Shown: positions 1-11,013, counted from the first letter of the stretch. The stretch is DNA of 43,356 nt from Plantactinospora alkalitolerans (GCF_015690345.1 NZ_JADPUN010000162.1:1-43356), one strand, 5' to 3'. Numbers and translations are program-made. The notes: generated by a model from the sequence alone, not told the origin.

Positions 1-807
1 GGTCAGCGCCGCTGCCGCCACCAACGGTCCACCATCCCGGACCAGGCCGTCGACGCCCAGTAGCGCCCAGCACAGCGGCAGATCGACCAGCAACACCAGT
101 ACGGTGATCAGCACCAGCAGCCCAGCAGCCCACCGCTTGCCCCGGAGCAGGAAGAACGTGCTGAACAGCACCGCGTAGCTGACCCCGATACCGACGACGA
201 ACCACAGCACCACGGTAGGCGCGGTGACCAGCCGCCCGTCGAGGATCGTGCCGATTGCCACCAGAGCGGGCACCAGGGTCAGCGGGGCGTAGGTGAACGC
301 CGCGACCCGAGCGGTGAGCAGCCAGCCGGCGACCGGGGGCCGGCGTGGGGCGACCTCCCGCCAGGAGACGCCGCGCCGGTCCACCACCAGTCGGTTGGGG
401 TGCCGGACCAGGTGTTCCCGTACCGACGCCGACCGGTACAGCAACCACACCACCGCGGCACAGAGCGCGGTCAGTGCGGCGAATCCGAGCAGTCCCGGCA
501 GGGCGGGCACACCGGCCCGGGGAACGACCAACCGACCGACCGCGAACACCGTGGTCACCGCGAGGATCAGTCCGAGTGGGCGAGCGCCGGCCCGGGCCCG
601 CCGGACGTGCCAGATCAGGATCAGGAAGCCGAGCGTACGCAGCAGGGCCCAGCCGCTGCGTACCGCCAGGCCGAAGCCCCGGTCCGGGGCGTACCACCAG
701 TTGAGCACGTCGACCGCGACGGTGGCCGCAGCGGTCGCCGCGAGCAGCCAGGTCAGGACGCGGACGGCTGACGGCCGCCGGACAGGGGTCTCGGCGGCCG
801 TCGTCAT
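1..807 (-). CDS. Polytopic membrane protein, C-terminus beyond window
   Basis: Reading from the ATG at 807 the frame stays open to base 1, giving at least 269 residues without a stop, so the gene continues outside the window. The product begins MTTAAETPVRRPSAVRV and contains about six or seven hydrophobic segments with short charged loops (for example a stretch rich in Leu/Ile/Trp near residues 18-38, and a Phe/Leu-rich one near 205-225). I do not recognise a family and assign no function. A gagg run lies just upstream of the ATG. It is transcribed in the same direction as pckG, from which a palindromic terminator-like element separates it, so it is probably an independent unit. The start is fairly secure; the function is unknown. 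Confidence 0.7.
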   Translation of the reverse strand, partial: MTTAAETPVRRPSAVRVLTWLLAATAAATVAVDVLNWWYAPDRGFGLAVRSGWALLRTLGFLILIWHVRRARAGARPLGLILAVTTVFAVGRLVVPRAGVPALPGLLGFAALTALCAAVVWLLYRSASVREHLVRHPNRLVVDRRGVSWREVAPRRPPVAGWLLTARVAAFTYAPLTLVPALVAIGTILDGRLVTAPTVVLWFVVGIGVSYAVLFSTFFLLRGKRWAAGLLVLITVLVLLVDLPLCWALLGVDGLVRDGGPLVAAAALT

Positions 808-854
808 GCCCTCGATGATGCCCGGTACGGGCGACCCGCACACCCGGGCGTTGT

Positions 855-908
855 GTTAGGAAGGGGCCCTTCTACAACAGAAAGCGATAATGGGGGGCCC
901 TTCCTTAC
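855..908. repeat. Palindromic repeat / terminator-like element after pckG
   Basis: Two arms, GTTAGGAAGGGGCCC and GGGCCCTTCCTTAC, face each other across about 27 nt containing ACAACAGAAAGCGATAAT. The right arm contains the pckG stop codon. It can fold as a 12-14 bp hairpin on either strand. It resembles the GGAAGGGGCCCTT family of dispersed palindromes I associate with Micromonosporaceae genomes (memory, not a search). It probably ends pckG transcription. Confidence 0.6.
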
Positions 909-2764
909 CTCCGGTCCACCCCGACGCGGGTGGCTTCGTCGTCCAGGCGGGCACGGAGGGCGTCCAGTTCCGCCCAGAGGACGCCGGGCAGTTTGTCGCC
1001 GAACTTCTCGAACCACTCGTTGATCATGGGCAGTTCGTCGCGCCATTCCTCGACGTCGACCCGCATGGCGATCCGGAGGTTCTCCATGTCCATGTCGAGC
1101 CCGTTGACGTCCAGCGCGTCGACCGTCGGTACGAAGCCGATCGGCGTCTCGACCGCGTCGCCCCGGCCCTCCAGCCGCTCGACGATCCACTTGAGCACCC
1201 GCGAGTTCTCACCGAACCCGGGCCAGATGAAGTCGCCGTCGGCGTTCTTCCGGAACCAGTTGACGTAGTAGATCTTCGGCAGCTTCGCCTCGTCGCCGTC
1301 GGTGCCCTTGCCCATCTCGATCCAGTGCCGGAAGTAGTCTCCGGCGTGGTAGCCGATGAACGGCAGCATCGCCATCGGGTCCCGGCGGACCACGCCGACC
1401 TCACCGGAGGCCGCGGCGGTGGTCTCCGAGGAGAGCGTCGCACCCATGTAGACGCCGTGCACCCAGTCCCGGGCCTCGGTGATCAGCGGGATGGTGTCCT
1501 TACGCCGCCCGCCGAACAGGATCGCGTCGATCGGTACGCCGCGCGGGTCGTTGAACTCGTCGGCGACGATCGGGCACTGCAGCAGCGGGCTGCAGAACCG
1601 GCTGTTGGCGTGCGAGGAGAGTTCGCCGCTCTCCGGCGTCCAGTCCCGACCCTTCCAGTCGATGAGGTGGGCCGGCGGCTCGCTCATGCCCTCCCACCAG
1701 ATGTCACCGTCGGGAGTCAGCCCCACGTTGGTGAAGATGGAGTTGCCCTGGTCGATGGTGCGCATCGCGTTGGCGTTGGTCTTCCAGCCGGTGCCGGGGG
1801 CGACACCGAACAGTCCGAACTCGGGGTTGACCGCGTAGAGCCGGCCGTCCTCACCGAACCGCATCCAGGCGATGTCGTCGCCGATGGTCTCGACCTTCCA
1901 GCCGGGGATGGTCGGTTCCAGCATGGCCAGGTTGGTCTTGCCGCACGCCGACGGGAACGCGCCGGCGATGTAGTGCACCCGGCCCTCGGGCGAGGTGAGC
2001 TTCATGATCAGCATGTGCTCGGCGAGCCAGCCCTCGTCCCGGGCCATCACGCTGGCGATCCGCAGTGAGTAGCACTTCTTGCCGAGCAGCGAGTTACCGC
2101 CGTAGCCGGAACCGAAGGACCAGATCTCCCGGGTCTGCGGGAAGTGCGAGATGTACTTGGTGTCGTTGCAGGGCCACGCCACGTCCGCCGCCCCGGGCTC
2201 CAGCGGGGCACCGATCGAGTGCAGTGCCCGGACGAAGTCGGCGTTCGCCCCCATCCCGCTCAGCACCTTCGTGCCCATCCGGGTCATGATGCGCATGGAC
2301 GCGACCACGTACGGGCTGTCGGTGATTTCCACCCCGAACATGGGCTTCTCCGCCTCCAGCGGCCCCATGCAGAACGGGATGACGTACATCGTGCGGCCGC
2401 GCATCGAACCCCGGTAGAGGTCTGTCATGACGCGCTTCATCTCGGCCGGTGCCATCCAGTTGTTGGTGGGGCCGGCGTCCGCCTCGTCCATCGAGCAGAT
2501 GAAGGTCCGGTCTTCCGCCCGAGCCACATCGGAGGGATCGGTACGTCCCCAGAAGGAGTTCGGCTTGCGGGCCGGGTCAAGCCGCACCAGCGTCCCGGCG
2601 TCGACCAGCTCGTCGGTGAGCCGCTGCCACTCCGCTTCCGACCCGTCGACCCAGACGACCTGGTCGGGGCTGGTGAGCTCGGCGACCTCTTTGACCCAGG
2701 CGAGTAGTTTCGAGTGCCTTGTCGGAGCCTGATCGAGACCCCGGATGGTAGCCGGAGCGGCCAT
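905..2764 (-). CDS. pckG: Phosphoenolpyruvate carboxykinase (GTP)
   Basis: This 619-residue protein has the length and motifs of GTP-dependent PEPCK (EC 4.1.1.32), which converts oxaloacetate + GTP to PEP + GDP + CO2 and starts gluconeogenesis in the cytosol. Visible motifs are the P-loop FPSACGKTN around residues 270-278 with Lys276, the metal-binding [11 protein letters not shown] near 291-301, the PEPCK-specific MEWDG-like substrate region and the FCSPLLQCP segment. The ATG at 2764 is preceded by a strong Shine-Dalgarno (aaggaga, 7 nt away), which fixes the start. The stop lies inside a palindromic element. A CRP-like palindrome lies about 135 bp upstream. It is a complete single-gene unit, divergent from the GtrA genes. 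Confidence 0.97.
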   Translation of the reverse strand: MAAPATIRGLDQAPTRHSKLLAWVKEVAELTSPDQVVWVDGSEAEWQRLTDELVDAGTLVRLDPARKPNSFWGRTDPSDVARAEDRTFICSMDEADAGPTNNWMAPAEMKRVMTDLYRGSMRGRTMYVIPFCMGPLEAEKPMFGVEITDSPYVVASMRIMTRMGTKVLSGMGANADFVRALHSIGAPLEPGAADVAWPCNDTKYISHFPQTREIWSFGSGYGGNSLLGKKCYSLRIASVMARDEGWLAEHMLIMKLTSPEGRVHYIAGAFPSACGKTNLAMLEPTIPGWKVETIGDDIAWMRFGEDGRLYAVNPEFGLFGVAPGTGWKTNANAMRTIDQGNSIFTNVGLTPDGDIWWEGMSEPPAHLIDWKGRDWTPESGELSSHANSRFCSPLLQCPIVADEFNDPRGVPIDAILFGGRRKDTIPLITEARDWVHGVYMGATLSSETTAAASGEVGVVRRDPMAMLPFIGYHAGDYFRHWIEMGKGTDGDEAKLPKIYYVNWFRKNADGDFIWPGFGENSRVLKWIVERLEGRGDAVETPIGFVPTVDALDVNGLDMDMENLRIAMRVDVEEWRDELPMINEWFEKFGDKLPGVLWAELDALRARLDDEATRVGVDRR

Positions 2765-2898
2765 GACATATCTCCTTTGGTCGACGCTGACCGAATCCAG
2801 GGCGCGCGGTGCCTGCGGGCCGGCGACCGCGTCGCCGTTGAAAGCCTGGGATTTCCGTCAGCGTAAACCGAATGGCGGTTGACGGCAGCGAGACTGGT

Positions 2899-2914
2899 TG
2901 TGAAGAACTGCACA
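2899..2914. promoter_or_regulatory. Candidate CRP/Cmr-type binding site upstream of pckG
   Basis: The sequence TGTGA-agaact-GCACA matches the TGTGA-N6-TCACA consensus of CRP-family regulators at 9 of 10 half-site positions. It lies 135-150 bp upstream of the pckG start. That a CRP-type regulator acts on pckG is inference. Confidence 0.4.
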
Positions 2915-3188
2915 AGATGCTGGTGCGCTGCGGCAATTCGATTCTTTCCCCGCTCCCACGCGCAGTTTCACGCAAATCCTTCAGAGCCATTGCATTACGT
3001 CACGACATCCTCACCGTCTCCACCGGTGTCAGCACGACGCTGGCGTCACACCGGAAACTGCAGTCCGCCCCGGGCGTCGTCCGTGGACGGACCCCGATCG
3101 CCACTACCGCCCGTACGGGCGGTTCGTCCGGCCGGTCGCGGCGCCCGCGAGTCGGCCGTAGCGGGCCGTGAGGAAGTCCCTCAACCGG

Positions 3189-3194
3189 TAGGCT
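3189..3194 (+). promoter_or_regulatory. -10 box TAGGCT, leaderless start of gtrA gene 1
   Basis: TAGGCT ends 6 nt before the GTG at 3201 and no Shine-Dalgarno is present, so transcription probably begins at the start codon. Confidence 0.55.
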
Positions 3195-3200
3195 CAACCC

Positions 3201-3749
3201 GTGTCCTCGACCGCCACCGGCGAACAACCTTCCCCTCCGGGCGCACGGCACGGCTTCTTTCGAACCCTGTTGGACCGTTTCGGCCACCTCGTCCATGAGT
3301 TGGGCAAGTTCGGGATGGTCGGCGCCGTGGCCTTCACGGTCGACTTCGTGCTGTTCAACTACGCCAACGCGAGCCTCGGCTGGGAGACGCTGACCGCCAA
3401 GACGTTCTCCACCGTCATCGCCGCGACCGTCGCTTTCGTCGGCAACCGGTTCTGGACCTGGCGACACCGGGAACGATCCGGGATGGCCCGCGAGTATTCG
3501 CTGTACTTCCTCTTCAACGCCGTCGGCCTGGGGATCGGCCTGGCCTGCCTGGCCATCAGCCACTACGGGCTGGGCAGCATCTGGCCCGGCGTGTTCAAGT
3601 CCCTGGTCGCCGACAACATCTCGGCGAACTTCGTCGGCGCCGCACTCGGCACGTTCTTCCGGTTCTGGTCGTACCGACGGTTCGTCTTCGTCGGTCCCGC
3701 CGCATCGGACGCACCAGAGGTGATCACGCAGAGTCACAAGCGGCCGTGA
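3201..3749 (+). CDS. GtrA family membrane protein
   Basis: The 182-residue product has four hydrophobic segments (about residues 37-55, 68-86, 104-124, 138-158) and the GtrA signatures KFGMVGAVAFTVDF, GNRFWTWRHR and RFWSYRRFVF. GtrA-like proteins are thought to move or flip lipid-linked sugars across the membrane for cell-surface glycosylation; the substrate here cannot be told. The GTG start is chosen because a -10 box lies 6 nt upstream and the N-terminal residues before the first helix are of ordinary length. A second GtrA gene follows 62 bp downstream, so the two are a tandem paralogous pair. M. tuberculosis Rv3277 occupies the same place relative to birA and accD5. Confidence 0.9.
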   Translation: MSSTATGEQPSPPGARHGFFRTLLDRFGHLVHELGKFGMVGAVAFTVDFVLFNYANASLGWETLTAKTFSTVIAATVAFVGNRFWTWRHRERSGMAREYSLYFLFNAVGLGIGLACLAISHYGLGSIWPGVFKSLVADNISANFVGAALGTFFRFWSYRRFVFVGPAASDAPEVITQSHKRP

Positions 3750-3799
3750 GCGGGGACCCATCGTCGAACTGTCGGCTCACCCGGCCCGCCCGTCTGCCT

Positions 3800-3805
3800 T
3801 AAGGT
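3800..3805 (+). promoter_or_regulatory. -10 box TAAGGT, leaderless start of gtrA gene 2
   Basis: TAAGGT ends 6 nt before the ATG at 3812; no Shine-Dalgarno is present. Confidence 0.55.
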
Positions 3806-3811
3806 GTTCGA

Positions 3812-4759
<948 letters not shown>

Positions 4760-4767
4760 GCCTCACC

Positions 4768-5268
4768 GTGTCGCGCTCGGGAACCGGCGCGACCGCCGAG
4801 TTGTTCTTCGAGGACCTGACCCCGGGGCGGTCGTTCGACCTCGGCGTCACCGTCGTCGACCGGCAGGAGATGCTCGACTTCGCCCAGCGCTTCGACCCGC
4901 AGTGGTACCACGTCGACGAGGAGATGGCCCGGCAGAGCCACCACGGCGGGCTCATCGCCAGCGGCTTCTTCACCGTGAGCCTGTTCATGCGCGCCTACGT
5001 CGACCACGTGCTGTCCCGGGCCGCCGGTGACGCCTCACCCGGCCTGGAGGAGCTGCGCTGGCTGGCCCCGGTACGCCCCGGCGACCGGCTCGCGGTCCGG
5101 CTCGTCGTACTGGCCAGCAAGCCGTCCACGGCCCGGCCCGGATTCGGTACGGTCACGTTCAGCGCCAGCATGGATCGGCTGAATGCCGTGAACAAGCCGG
5201 AACGTGAGGTGCTGCGGACCCGCTTCCGTGGCTGGTTCGTCATGCGGGAGCCCGGCACCGCCGGCTGA
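4768..5268 (+). CDS. MaoC-like hydratase/dehydratase (hot-dog fold)
   Basis: The product of about 166 residues carries the MaoC/R-hydratase core FAQRFDPQWYHVDEEMARQ followed by HGGLIASGFFT; the Asp of FDPQ and the His of HGG correspond to the usual Asp/His catalytic pair of (R)-specific enoyl-CoA hydratases. Such enzymes hydrate trans-2-enoyl-CoA or related thioesters. A TTG at 4756 overlapping the previous stop would add four residues; I prefer the GTG at 4768. Neither has a clear Shine-Dalgarno, and coupling to the GtrA gene is likely. The substrate is unknown, though acyl-CoA metabolism fits the neighbouring carboxylase genes. A perfect hairpin terminator follows. Confidence 0.85.
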   Translation: MSRSGTGATAELFFEDLTPGRSFDLGVTVVDRQEMLDFAQRFDPQWYHVDEEMARQSHHGGLIASGFFTVSLFMRAYVDHVLSRAAGDASPGLEELRWLAPVRPGDRLAVRLVVLASKPSTARPGFGTVTFSASMDRLNAVNKPEREVLRTRFRGWFVMREPGTAG

Positions 5269-5281
5269 ACAGGTCCCGTCC

Positions 5282-5309
5282 ACGCCGGCCCGATCGCTCG
5301 GGCCGGCGT
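5282..5309. terminator. Bidirectional hairpin terminator
   Basis: ACGCCGGCCCGA, loop TCGC, TCGGGCCGGCGT: a perfect 12-bp stem between the convergent MaoC-like and PH-domain genes. There is no U tract, as is usual in actinobacteria. Confidence 0.8.
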
Positions 5310-5333
5310 CCGGAACGCGCCGGGGGCCGTGCC

Positions 5334-5909
5334 CTACTTCGACTGCTGCTCGCGCAGCGGCTTGCCCTCGCTCATGTCGGCGAGCATCTCGCGCATCTCG
5401 CCGTCGCCGAGCGAGTGCTTGTCGTGGTTGGCATCCACCAGCTCGTACAGGGTGGTCTGCACCTTCTCCACGTCCGGGATGTCGACCAGCACCGACTGCC
5501 CGCGCTCGCCGGCCGACTCGATCGTCAGCGTGCCGCAGCCGAGCAGCCGCTCAAGGAAGCGCTGGTTCATCGAGTGGTCGTTGATCCGACCCAACGGGAT
5601 GTCCCGGCGGTCGCGGGAGAAGACGCCGTGCTGCAACAGCACCCGCTCGTTCGTGAACAAATAGTGTGTGGTGCGCCATACCAGGTACGGCCAGACGCTG
5701 AACACCACCACCAGAACCAGCGCGATCGCCGCGATCACCCAACCGCCGATGGTCCCCGCCCCGGTCGACGGCAGAAGGACGAGGCCGGCGACCACTGCGG
5801 CGATGGCCAGGACCAGCACCACGACCGGCCGGATCAGCGCCTTCCAGTGTGGGTGCAGGTGCGATACGACATGCTCGTCCTGGGTGAGCACGTCCTCAGG
5901 GAAAGCCAC
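5334..5909 (-). CDS. PH-domain (bPH2) membrane protein
   Basis: The 191-residue protein has two adjacent membrane segments (about residues 27-47 and 54-75) followed by a bacterial PH-like domain with the typical WRTTHYLFTNERVLLQHGVFSRDRRDIPLGRI segment and GTLTIESAGERG. Family members are small membrane proteins of unclear function. A TTG six codons upstream (5927) is possible, but the GTG at 5909 has an ideal AGGAGG five nt away, which decides the start. In M. tuberculosis the corresponding Rv3278c sits next to birA in the same orientation, as here. The protein ends in a charged helical tail (about 35 residues). Confidence 0.88.
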   Translation of the reverse strand: MAFPEDVLTQDEHVVSHLHPHWKALIRPVVVLVLAIAAVVAGLVLLPSTGAGTIGGWVIAAIALVLVVVFSVWPYLVWRTTHYLFTNERVLLQHGVFSRDRRDIPLGRINDHSMNQRFLERLLGCGTLTIESAGERGQSVLVDIPDVEKVQTTLYELVDANHDKHSLGDGEMREMLADMSEGKPLREQQSK

Positions 5910-6067
5910 CCCAACCTCCTCGTCCAAACACGAATGTCGCCGGTGACCGTAACGGTTGCAGGCTACGAAAGCGGCATCCGGTATCGACTCTTTACCGGCC
6001 GGTCATACCGCTCTTCACCAACCTGTCGTCCCGTCCGTCTCTGTGTGGCGTAGCGCGGGGTGGGCGG

Positions 6068-7090
<1,023 letters not shown>

Positions 7091-7096
7091 CAGCCC

Positions 7097-7102
7097 AGCG
7101 TA
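7097..7102 (-). promoter_or_regulatory. -10 box TACGCT, leaderless birA
   Basis: On the minus strand TACGCT is separated by 6 nt from the ATG at 7090. It supports this start over the upstream ATG. Confidence 0.6.
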
Positions 7103-7191
7103 CGGACTCGGCACCGACGTATCGACAGCCCCGCCGGGGTGGTACGCCACCCTCGTGCCCCACCGGCGGCGGCCCGGTCACCGGGCGTCGT

Positions 7192-7197
7192 TACGAT
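7192..7197 (+). promoter_or_regulatory. -10 box TACGAT, leaderless accD
   Basis: TACGAT ends 7 nt before the GTG at 7205. With the birA box it forms a compact divergent promoter pair in a 114-bp gap. Confidence 0.6.
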
Positions 7198-7204
7198 CGC
7201 GGAC

Positions 7205-8797
7205 GTGACTGGGCAGGAGAGCAGCACCGAGGTCAATCCCCACAGCACGGCCGGCCGCCTGGCGGACCTGGACCGGCGGGTGGACGAGGCGGTGCACGCC
7301 GGATCGGCCCGGGGCGTGGAGAAGCAGCACGCCCGGGGCAAGAAGACCGCGCGTGAGCGGATCGACCTGCTCCTCGATCCCGGCTCCTTCGTCGAGCTGG
7401 ACGAACTCGCCCGGCACCGGTCGACCAGCTTCGGGCTGGAGCGCACCCGCCCGTACGGGGACGGGGTGGTGACCGGGTACGGCACGGTCGACGGCCGGCA
7501 GGTGTGCGTCTTCGCCCAGGATTTCACTGTCTTCGGCGGCTCCCTCGGCGAGGTCTTCGGCGAGAAGATCGTCAAGGTGATGGACCTGGCGATGAAGATC
7601 GGCTGCCCGGTGATCGGCATCAACGACTCCGGCGGGGCCCGGATCCAGGAGGGTGTGGTCAGTCTCGGCCTGTACGGCGAGATCTTCTTCCGGAATGTCC
7701 GTGCCTCCGGCGTGATCCCCCAGATCTCGCTGGTGATGGGTCCGTGCGCGGGCGGTGCGGTCTACTCCCCCGCGGTAACCGACTTCACCGTGATGGTCGA
7801 CCAGACCTCGCACATGTTCATCACCGGACCCGACGTGATCAAGACGGTCACCGGCGAGGACGTGGCGATGGAGGAGCTGGGCGGGGCCCGGACCCACAAC
7901 ACCAAGAGCGGCAATGCCCACTACCTCGCCACGGACGAGGACGATGCGATCGACTACGTCAAGGCGCTGCTGTCGTACCTGCCGGCGAACAATCTCGACG
8001 AGCCACCGGTGCTCGACGCTCCGGGCGATCTCGCGATAAGTGACGCGGATCGTCAACTGGACACCCTGATCCCGGATTCGGCGAACCAGCCGTACGACAT
8101 GCACCAGGTGATCGAGCACGTGCTCGACGACGGCGAGTTCCTCGAGGTGCAGCCGCTCTACGCGCAGAACATCGTGGTTGGCTACGGCCGGGTCGAGGGA
8201 CGGCCGGTCGGGGTGGTGGCCAACCAGCCGATGCACTTCGCGGGCTGCCTGGACATCGCCGCGTCGGAGAAGGCGGCCCGGTTCGTCCGCACCTGCGACG
8301 CCTTCAACATCCCAGTACTCACCTTTGTGGACGTTCCGGGATTCCTGCCCGGTACGGGACAGGAGTGGGACGGCATCATCCGGCGCGGCGCGAAGCTGAT
8401 CTACGCGTACGCCGAGGCCACCGTTCCGAAGGTCACCGTGATCACCCGGAAGGCGTACGGCGGAGCGTACGACGTGATGGGCTCCAAGCACCTCGGTGCG
8501 GACCTCAACTTCGCGTGGCCGACCGCGCAGATCGCGGTGATGGGCGCACAGGGCGCGGTGAACATCCTCTACCGCGGCGAGCTGGCCGCCGCCGAAGATC
8601 CGGCCGCCGTCCGGGCCGAGAAGATCGAGGAGTACGAGGACGCCCTGGCCAACCCCTACATCGCGGCCGAGCGGGGCTACATCGACTCGGTGATCCGGCC
8701 GGCGGAGACCCGCAGCCAGATCATCCGGGCGCTGCGAGTGCTGCGCACCAAGCGGGAGACGCTACCGCCGAAGAAGCACGGCAACATCCCGCTCTGA
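7205..8797 (+). CDS. accD5: Acyl-CoA (propionyl-CoA) carboxylase beta subunit
   Basis: The 530-residue carboxyltransferase transfers CO2 from carboxybiotin to an acyl-CoA, making methylmalonyl- or malonyl-CoA. It has the N-terminal carboxyltransferase half with [48 protein letters not shown] and [12 protein letters not shown], and the C-terminal half with [23 protein letters not shown] and [17 protein letters not shown]. The length and sequence match actinobacterial AccD5/PccB; substrate preference for propionyl-CoA is inferred from that likeness. The frame is open far upstream into birA, but the GTG with a -10 box 7 nt before it is the natural start. The epsilon and alpha partners lie 4.7 and 12.5 kb downstream rather than adjacent. 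Confidence 0.96.
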   Translation: MTGQESSTEVNPHSTAGRLADLDRRVDEAVHAGSARGVEKQHARGKKTARERIDLLLDPGSFVELDELARHRSTSFGLERTRPYGDGVVTGYGTVDGRQVCVFAQDFTVFGGSLGEVFGEKIVKVMDLAMKIGCPVIGINDSGGARIQEGVVSLGLYGEIFFRNVRASGVIPQISLVMGPCAGGAVYSPAVTDFTVMVDQTSHMFITGPDVIKTVTGEDVAMEELGGARTHNTKSGNAHYLATDEDDAIDYVKALLSYLPANNLDEPPVLDAPGDLAISDADRQLDTLIPDSANQPYDMHQVIEHVLDDGEFLEVQPLYAQNIVVGYGRVEGRPVGVVANQPMHFAGCLDIAASEKAARFVRTCDAFNIPVLTFVDVPGFLPGTGQEWDGIIRRGAKLIYAYAEATVPKVTVITRKAYGGAYDVMGSKHLGADLNFAWPTAQIAVMGAQGAVNILYRGELAAAEDPAAVRAEKIEEYEDALANPYIAAERGYIDSVIRPAETRSQIIRALRVLRTKRETLPPKKHGNIPL

Positions 8798-8903
8798 GCG
8801 TGCCGGCACGCGGTCGACGACGGTTGTCGGCGGTTCGCTCCGGACCCGTCCCAATGGTGACGGCGTCGCCTTGTCGGCATCTCGGGTCCGTCGCGCCGAC
8901 CGG

Positions 8904-10040
8904 TCACCGGAGCAGTACGTCAAGTTCCGCCCTGGGAAAGCCACCGGCCGGGATCCGCTCGCGTACGGCCCGGCGCACAGCCCGCTGCACCGCCGCGTTG
9001 ACCGGGGTCGGCACCCCGTGCAGCCGGCCCAGCAGCACGATCTCGCCGTTGAGATAGTCCGTCTCGGCCGAGCCCGCGTCCCGGGCCAGGCTCTGCCAGG
9101 TCGAACCGCCCTGCCGCTGCCCCCCGCCCACCGGGACCGCCTGGACCTGGTCGCCGCGCTCGGCCGCCTCCTCGGCGCCCGAGGTGTACGAGATGCCGGC
9201 CGCCGTCAGTACGGCCTCGCCCTCGACCCGTACCGCCTCGAAGAGGTCGGCGTGTGGCGCAGGCCCGGCACCGGCCGACCGCCCGAACAGCGCCTCGATC
9301 CCGTTGCCGAGGTTGCGGAGCAGTTTTCCGTACTTCCAGCGCATCGCATCGGCCCGGACCGGCGCGAGGATCCGGCTGGCCACCAGGTCCGCACCGATCT
9401 GTTCGGCTGTCTCATCCGTACCGGACGGAAAGACCCCGAGATGCAACATGCCGGAGTACGGGTGCCCGTTGGCCACGACCCGCCCCGGTTCCAGATGTGT
9501 GGCCGGTAGCCAGACGGTGACCGGGTAGACCCGGTCGAAGAGTCGCGCGGCGGCCCGCTCGTTCGCCACCCCGTTCTGCGCCGTCAACAGCGGTAGCCGC
9601 TGCGCGGCCGTGCCGCCTCCGACCACGGGCAGGTCCGCCCAGCTCCGCAAGGCGGCCTCGGTGTCCTGTGACTTCACCGCGAGGATCAGCACGGTGTCCG
9701 GGGTGAGCCGCAGTCCGGCTGCGCCGTTGCGGGAGGCGTCACCGCCCACCGGTTCGGAAGCTGCGGCACCGACGGATGCCTGACCAGCGGACGCCGCGTC
9801 AGCGGACGTCGACCCAGCGGACGTCGACCCAGCGGATGCCGGGTCAGCGGATGCCGGGTCTCCGACGGCGGGCAGTCGGGCGGTGTACTCCCCGTCGGGC
9901 GTGGTCAGAGTCAGCCCATGCGCGCGGATAGCCGCCAGGTGTGGTCCGCGGGCTACCAGGGTCACGTCGTGGCCGGCCTCGGTCAGCCGTACGCCGATGG
10001 TGCCGCCGACCGCGCCAGCACCGATGATCACGTAACGCAT
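8904..10040 (-). CDS. panE: 2-dehydropantoate 2-reductase family protein
   Basis: A 378-residue NADP-binding reductase of the ApbA/PanE family: the Rossmann motif MRYVIIGAGAVGG is at residues 1-13, the LILAVKSQDT segment at 118-127, and the C-terminal helical domain contains MRWKYGKLLRNLGNGIEALFG with the usual Lys/Asn residues. The family reduces ketopantoate to pantoate for coenzyme A synthesis; other 2-keto substrates are possible. The ATG at 10040 is used because the Rossmann strand begins immediately; an upstream in-frame ATG at 10163 would overlap the M50 gene. Odd feature: residues about 61-107 are an Ala/Ser-rich insert (repeats of five residues such as DPASA and GSTSA) in the Rossmann domain. 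It lies 55 bp after the M50 gene and probably shares its transcript. Confidence 0.85.
   Translation of the reverse strand: MRYVIIGAGAVGGTIGVRLTEAGHDVTLVARGPHLAAIRAHGLTLTTPDGEYTARLPAVGDPASADPASAGSTSAGSTSADAASAGQASVGAAASEPVGGDASRNGAAGLRLTPDTVLILAVKSQDTEAALRSWADLPVVGGGTAAQRLPLLTAQNGVANERAAARLFDRVYPVTVWLPATHLEPGRVVANGHPYSGMLHLGVFPSGTDETAEQIGADLVASRILAPVRADAMRWKYGKLLRNLGNGIEALFGRSAGAGPAPHADLFEAVRVEGEAVLTAAGISYTSGAEEAAERGDQVQAVPVGGGQRQGGSTWQSLARDAGSAETDYLNGEIVLLGRLHGVPTPVNAAVQRAVRRAVRERIPAGGFPRAELDVLLR
9785..9859. repeat. Five 15-bp tandem repeats in panE
   Basis: Five consecutive 15-bp units beginning CAGCGGA (9785, 9800, 9815, 9830, 9845); units 2/3 and 4/5 are identical pairs. They encode the pentapeptide repeats of the PanE insert and keep the frame. 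Confidence 0.95.
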
Positions 10041-10095
10041 GCCGTCCCCCGCTTCTCCCCGCTCCTCCGCGATCCTCCCCGCTCCTCCGCGCTGC

Positions 10096-10836
10096 TCAGC
10101 CGGGTAGGTTCGCGCTGTTGAGTATCGGTCCGGTGAGCAGGGCCGCGCCGGCCAGCAGCGCAATCAGGTTGATCGCCCCGAACAGTCCGACCCAGAACAG
10201 ACCCGGTACCCGGGTGAGCCAGGCGAGCTGGTCGGCGTCCGACTGCGGCAACTGTCCGCGCCGACGCAGCGTCTGCAGTTCACCCACCGGCCGTACCCCG
10301 CCGAGCAGCAGGAACCACACCCCGGTGTACGCGAACGCGGCCTGCACCTGCGGCGACGCCATCCAGGAAACCCCGAGTACGACTGCCGTGGTGACGACGA
10401 TCGAGATGATCCCGAAGACGTTGCGGATCATCACCAGCATGGCGAGCAGCAACGCGACGGCCACCCAGAGCAGGAGGGTGATCCGATTTCCGCCGAGCAC
10501 CCAGGCGCCGGCCAACCCGATCAGCGATGGTGCGAGATAGCCGGCGAGCAGCGTGAACACCATCCCGGGACCGGTCGGTCGGCCCGCCGAGAGGGTCAGT
10601 CCGGAGGTGTCCGAGTGCAGCCGGATCCCCTGTAGTCGACGGCCGGTGAGCACCGCAGCCAGCGCGTGCCCGCCCTCGTGGGCGATCGTGATGGCGTTCC
10701 GCCCGATCCGCCACGGTAGCCGGGTCAGCACCACGGCCAGCGCCACCAGTCCGGTGATCAGGACCAGTAGCGGAGGTGGATCCGGTTGCGCTCCGAAGAG
10801 CCGGTCCCAGAGGTCGGTCAGTCCGTCGGTCGACAC
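10096..10836 (-). CDS. M50 family membrane metallopeptidase-like protein
   Basis: The 246-residue protein has about six membrane segments and the zinc motif HEGGH (HExxH) at residues 53-57 in NAITIAHEGGHALAAVLTGR, typical of the M50B-like family (Pfam PF13398), which groups with site-2 proteases. Proteins of this subfamily are small integral membrane proteins with unknown substrates. The GTG at 10836 lies 8 nt after a TAGGCT box. It is followed by panE on the same strand. The M50 label is secure from the motif and topology; proteolytic activity is inferred. Confidence 0.85.
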   Translation of the reverse strand: MSTDGLTDLWDRLFGAQPDPPPLLVLITGLVALAVVLTRLPWRIGRNAITIAHEGGHALAAVLTGRRLQGIRLHSDTSGLTLSAGRPTGPGMVFTLLAGYLAPSLIGLAGAWVLGGNRITLLLWVAVALLLAMLVMIRNVFGIISIVVTTAVVLGVSWMASPQVQAAFAYTGVWFLLLGGVRPVGELQTLRRRGQLPQSDADQLAWLTRVPGLFWVGLFGAINLIALLAGAALLTGPILNSANLPG

Positions 10837-10844
10837 AGCGAGCG

Positions 10845-10850
10845 AGCCTA
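10845..10850 (-). promoter_or_regulatory. -10 box TAGGCT for the M50-panE unit
   Basis: On the minus strand TAGGCT ends 8 nt before the GTG at 10836, consistent with a leaderless or near-leaderless transcript. Confidence 0.5.
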
Positions 10851-11013
10851 GCCCACGTCAGGCTGGTCGCCGACGCCCGTGAAGGTCAGTAGGTCCGGGG
10901 CAGGGCGCCATCCTCGTGCAGCGATGGACCGGATACGAGTTAGTGGCAGCGGGGCCCGTCATCACCTACGCGGTCGATAACTGACCCGGCTGCCGCTAAC
11001 GTCGCAAGCCGAT

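Larger units (their letters stand above)
2765..3200. other. Divergent intergenic region pckG / gtrA
   Basis: This 436-bp stretch holds no convincing gene; short frames here lack Shine-Dalgarno sites and recognisable content. It contains the pckG upstream region with a CRP-like palindrome at 2899-2914, a second inverted repeat CCGGTGT...ACACCGG (about 3023-3054), a more AT-rich patch around 2935-3000 (TTTCACGCAAATC, CATTGCATTACGTC) and the gtrA -10 box at its right end. Confidence 0.7.

Noticed and set aside
8798-8811. Perfect palindrome GCGTGCCGGCACGC right after accD as terminator
   Set aside because: It has no loop bases without unpairing the centre, and only 5-6 bp would remain, so it is too weak to call.
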